The translations under genes and the position numbers were made by a program. The notes beneath the pieces were generated by a model, which saw only the letters and a program-made list of their open reading frames with translations, made no database searches and was not told where the DNA came from. From DATAQC01 sp039649175 (GTDB lineage Bacteria > Actinomycetota > Acidimicrobiia > Acidimicrobiales > AC-14), in assembly GCA_039649175.1 (NCBI GenBank), contig JBBWZS010000126.1:1-8791 (forward strand): a DNA stretch of 8,791 nucleotides. Reading direction: 5' to 3'. Shown piece by piece: positions 6,231-8,791 of this stretch. Each line of letters starts with the position of its first letter. Positions within the stretch are counted from its first letter, which is position 1.

Positions 6231-8791
6231 GGTGCCACCGATGGTACTGACGCAGGCGCCTGGTCCGGGATCAGCTCGCGCAACAGGGTCATGACCGCCT
6301 CCAGCGGGTCGGCTCCCCGGCGCAGGGGAACGACGAGCTGGGCCAGGTCCTCCTTCCACACCGCGTCCCGGGAGATGCGCCGAAGACGGATCTGCTGGCT
6401 GGTCAACAGGCGCACCGGTGAGAGGCGGGCCACGTTCCTGGCCACGGTGACCTCGCGCACGCCGGTGCGGGCGCACTCGGCGCGCAGGCGGGCCACTCCG
6501 AGCAGGGCCTGGGCCACGTCCGGAGGTGGGCCGTAGCGGTCGGCCCACTCGGCGGCGACGTCGTCCACCTCGGCCTGGGTGGTCACCACGGCCAGCCGCC
6601 GGTAGGCCTCGAGGCGTTGCTCCTCCCGCCCCACGTAGTCGGCGGGGATGTGGGCGTCGACGGGCAGGTCGAGCTTGATCTCGGCCGGCACCCGGACCTC
6701 CTCGCCCTTCACCTCGGCCACCGCCTCGCTCACCATCTGCACGTAGAGGTCGTAGCCCACGGCGGCGATGTGGCCCGACTGGGTGGCCCCCAGCAGGTTG
6801 CCCGCCCCCCGGATCTCCAGGTCGCGCATGGCGATCTTGAAACCCGACCCGAGCTCGTTGTGCTCGCCGATGGTCTTGAGGCGCTCGTAGGCCTCGTCGG
6901 TGAGCTTGCGGTCGGGCGGGAAGAACAGGTAGGCGTAGGCCCGCTGGCCGGCCCGGCCCACCCGGCCCCGGAGCTGGTGGAGCTGGCCCAGGCCCATGGC
7001 GTCGGCGCGGTCGACGACGAGGGTGTTCACCGTGGGCATGTCGATGCCCGACTCGATGATGGTCGTGCACACCAGCACGTCGTAGGCACCCTCCCAGAAG
7101 TCGAGCACCACCGTCTCGAGCCGGCCCTCGTCCATCTGGCCGTGGCCGACGGCGATGCGGGCCTCGGGCACCAGCTCCGACAGCCGGGCCGCCACCCGGT
7201 CGATGTCGGCCACCCGGTTGTGGACGAAGAACACCTGCCCCTCGCGCAGCAGCTCCCGGCGCAGGGCCTCGGCCACGGCCCGCTCGTCGTACTCGCCCAC
7301 GTAGGTGAGGATGGGCTGGCGCTCGGCCGGCGCGGTGTTCAACATGGTCAGGTCGCGGATGCCGGTGAGGCTCATCTCCAGCGTGCGGGGAATCGGGGTG
7401 GCCGTCAGGGTGAGCACGTCGACGTCGGTGCGCAGGCGCTTGATGGCCTCTTTGTGGGACACGCCGAAGCGCTGCTCCTCGTCGACGACCAGCAGGCCCA
7501 GGTTCTTGAACCGGATGTCGGCCGAAAGGAGGCGATGGGTGCCGATGACCACGTCGACGGAGCCGTCGGCCACACCGTCGACCACCCGTTTGGCCTGGGC
7601 GGGCGTGAGGAACCGGGACAGCGCCTCGACCCGCACGGGGTAGCCGGCGAAGCGCTCGGAGAAGGTCTGGAAGTGCTGCTGGGCCAGCAGCGTGGTGGGC
7701 ACGAGGACGGCGGTCTGGGTGCCGTCCTGGGCCGCCTTGAAGGCGGCGCGCACGGCGATCTCGGTCTTGCCGAAGCCCACGTCGCCGCAGACCAGGCGGT
7801 CCATCGGCGTGTCGCGCTCCATGTCGGCCTTCACGTCGGCGATGGCGCGGGCCTGGTCGGGTGTCTCGATGAACGGGAAGGCGTCCTCCAGCTCACGCTG
7901 CCATGGCGTGTCGGGGGGGAAGGCGTGGCCGGGGCTGGTGACCCGGGCCCGGTAGAGAGCCACCAGTTCCTCGGCGATCTCCCGCACCGCCGAGCGCACC
8001 TTGGCCTTGGTGCGCTGCCACTCGCCGCCGCCGAGGCGTGACAACGACGGCGTGTCGCCGCCGGTGTAATGGCGTACGGCGTCGATCTGGTCGGAGGGGA
8101 TGTAGAGCCGGTCGCCGCCCCGGTACTCGAGCAGGAGGTAGTCGCGCTGCACCAGTCCGGTGGCGTCGCCGATGTTGCGGGTGACCATGCCCCCGTAGCG
8201 CGCCACCCCGTGCTGGTGGTGCACGACGTAGTCGCCGGGCTGGAGGTTGTCGAAGAACGACTGGGCATCGGTGCGCCGGGGCCGGGGCCGCCGGTGGGAG
8301 CGCCGGCGGCCGGTGAAGTCGCTCTCGGTCAACACGCCGAGCTTCAGCTCGGGCAGCACGAAGCCCCGTTCCAACGACTCGACGGTGATCCATCCCCGCA
8401 TCGATGCCGAGGACGGCCCGGGTCGGGATCCGGGTTCGAGCACCGGGAGGGACACGCCGTGCTCGGACAGGGCGGCGGCCAGGCGGGCCGCCGATCCCCG
8501 GCCCTCGGCGGCGACGGCCACCGTGTACCCACGCCCGAGGAGGTCGCCGACCTGGTGCACCAGGCGCTCGGGGTCGCCCACCACCGGTGTCCAGCCGCGC
8601 GCTTCGACGGTGGCCACCGGGGGGCCGGAGGCGGAGGATGGCTCGTCGTCGGCGTCGTCGGCCACCGGTCCGGCCGCCGCCGGCACCATGGTCCACATCG
8701 GCGCCCGGGTGTGGGCGAGCAGGCGTTCGAGGGGCACGTGCAGGCGGGGCCACGCCCGATCGGGGTCGGCGCCCCAGGTCTGGGCGAGCGA
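6227..8791 (-). CDS. mfd: Transcription-repair coupling factor Mfd, N-terminus cut by window edge
   Basis: The frame is open to the window edge, giving 854 residues (numbered from base 8791); about 300-350 N-terminal residues, including most of the UvrB-like UvrA-binding module, lie outside. Mfd is a DNA translocase that removes RNA polymerase stalled at lesions and recruits UvrA. Residues 179-243 form the CarD-like RNA-polymerase-interaction domain (D-Y-V-V-H-H-x-H-G-V-A-R-Y). The RecG-like motor follows: Walker A G-D-V-G-F-G-K-T at 336-343, D-E-E-Q at 437-440, T-A-T-P-I-P-R-T at 463-470 and Q-L-R-G-R-V-G-R-A-G at 606-615. Residues about 713-813 are the C-terminal regulatory TRCF domain. All motor motifs visible are intact, so the enzyme should be active. 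A basic run (G-R-R-R-S-H-R-R-P-R-P-R-R, 161-173) links to the polymerase-binding domain. mfd is the first visible gene of the - strand unit, and its stop overlaps the isomerase start. Confidence 0.98.
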   Translation of the reverse strand, partial: SLAQTWGADPDRAWPRLHVPLERLLAHTRAPMWTMVPAAAGPVADDADDEPSSASGPPVATVEARGWTPVVGDPERLVHQVGDLLGRGYTVAVAAEGRGSAARLAAALSEHGVSLPVLEPGSRPGPSSASMRGWITVESLERGFVLPELKLGVLTESDFTGRRRSHRRPRPRRTDAQSFFDNLQPGDYVVHHQHGVARYGGMVTRNIGDATGLVQRDYLLLEYRGGDRLYIPSDQIDAVRHYTGGDTPSLSRLGGGEWQRTKAKVRSAVREIAEELVALYRARVTSPGHAFPPDTPWQRELEDAFPFIETPDQARAIADVKADMERDTPMDRLVCGDVGFGKTEIAVRAAFKAAQDGTQTAVLVPTTLLAQQHFQTFSERFAGYPVRVEALSRFLTPAQAKRVVDGVADGSVDVVIGTHRLLSADIRFKNLGLLVVDEEQRFGVSHKEAIKRLRTDVDVLTLTATPIPRTLEMSLTGIRDLTMLNTAPAERQPILTYVGEYDERAVAEALRRELLREGQVFFVHNRVADIDRVAARLSELVPEARIAVGHGQMDEGRLETVVLDFWEGAYDVLVCTTIIESGIDMPTVNTLVVDRADAMGLGQLHQLRGRVGRAGQRAYAYLFFPPDRKLTDEAYERLKTIGEHNELGSGFKIAMRDLEIRGAGNLLGATQSGHIAAVGYDLYVQMVSEAVAEVKGEEVRVPAEIKLDLPVDAHIPADYVGREEQRLEAYRRLAVVTTQAEVDDVAAEWADRYGPPPDVAQALLGVARLRAECARTGVREVTVARNVARLSPVRLLTSQQIRLRRISRDAVWKEDLAQLVVPLRRGADPLEAVMTLLRELIPDQAPASVPSVAP

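Noticed and set aside
4989..6536. A 515-codon open frame on the + strand opposite the isomerase gene and the end of mfd
   Set aside because: It has the low-complexity Gly/Val/Arg/Leu composition of an antisense frame in high-GC DNA and no recognisable domain, while the opposite strand encodes clear families.
6231..7070. Upstream extension of the isomerase frame to 7070
   Set aside because: The added residues are a frame shadow of mfd; the ATG at 6230 gives a proper lipoprotein signal peptide.
6617..8041. A 474-codon open frame on the + strand opposite mfd
   Set aside because: It mirrors conserved Mfd codons and has no domain of its own; long antisense frames are expected at this G+C content.

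Overview
The window is about 70% G+C, with tightly packed genes, GTG starts alongside ATG, and protein families typical of high-GC Actinobacteria. These include a DUF222/13E12-type HNH protein and an Mfd / parvulin / MazG cluster. I infer an actinobacterium, possibly a relative of Acidimicrobiia; nothing in the window proves the class.

The left part (1-3737) carries three genes on the + strand. First comes the 3' portion of a DUF222-type HNH endonuclease gene, cut by the window edge. After 50 bp follows a right-handed parallel beta-helix protein with no visible signal peptide. After 33 bp follows a five-helix membrane protein that resembles the helical/cytoplasmic part of the DUF2207 family and ends in a Thr-Gly tail encoded by a hexanucleotide repeat.

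The right part (3753-8791) is one compact - strand unit, read right to left: mfd (transcription-repair coupling factor, 5' end outside the window), a parvulin-type peptidyl-prolyl isomerase lipoprotein, and a MazG nucleotide pyrophosphohydrolase fused to a tetrapyrrole-methylase-like domain. mfd and the isomerase gene overlap by 4 bp (ATGA), and the isomerase and mazG genes are 6 bp apart, so co-transcription is likely. Mfd and MazG both fit genome maintenance (stalled polymerase removal, nucleotide-pool cleaning); the exported isomerase does not share an obvious pathway with them.

The two gene groups converge with only 15 bp between stop codons. An imperfect hairpin with a GGAA loop sits over this junction and may end transcription in both directions. 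I see no tRNA, rRNA, CRISPR, insertion sequence or attachment site, and no gene-free stretch over 300 bases. I found no convincing new multi-gene system. The points most worth a second look are the unusual DUF2207-like protein, the degenerate second MazG domain, the beta-helix protein without a leader, and the two simple-sequence tracts in coding DNA.
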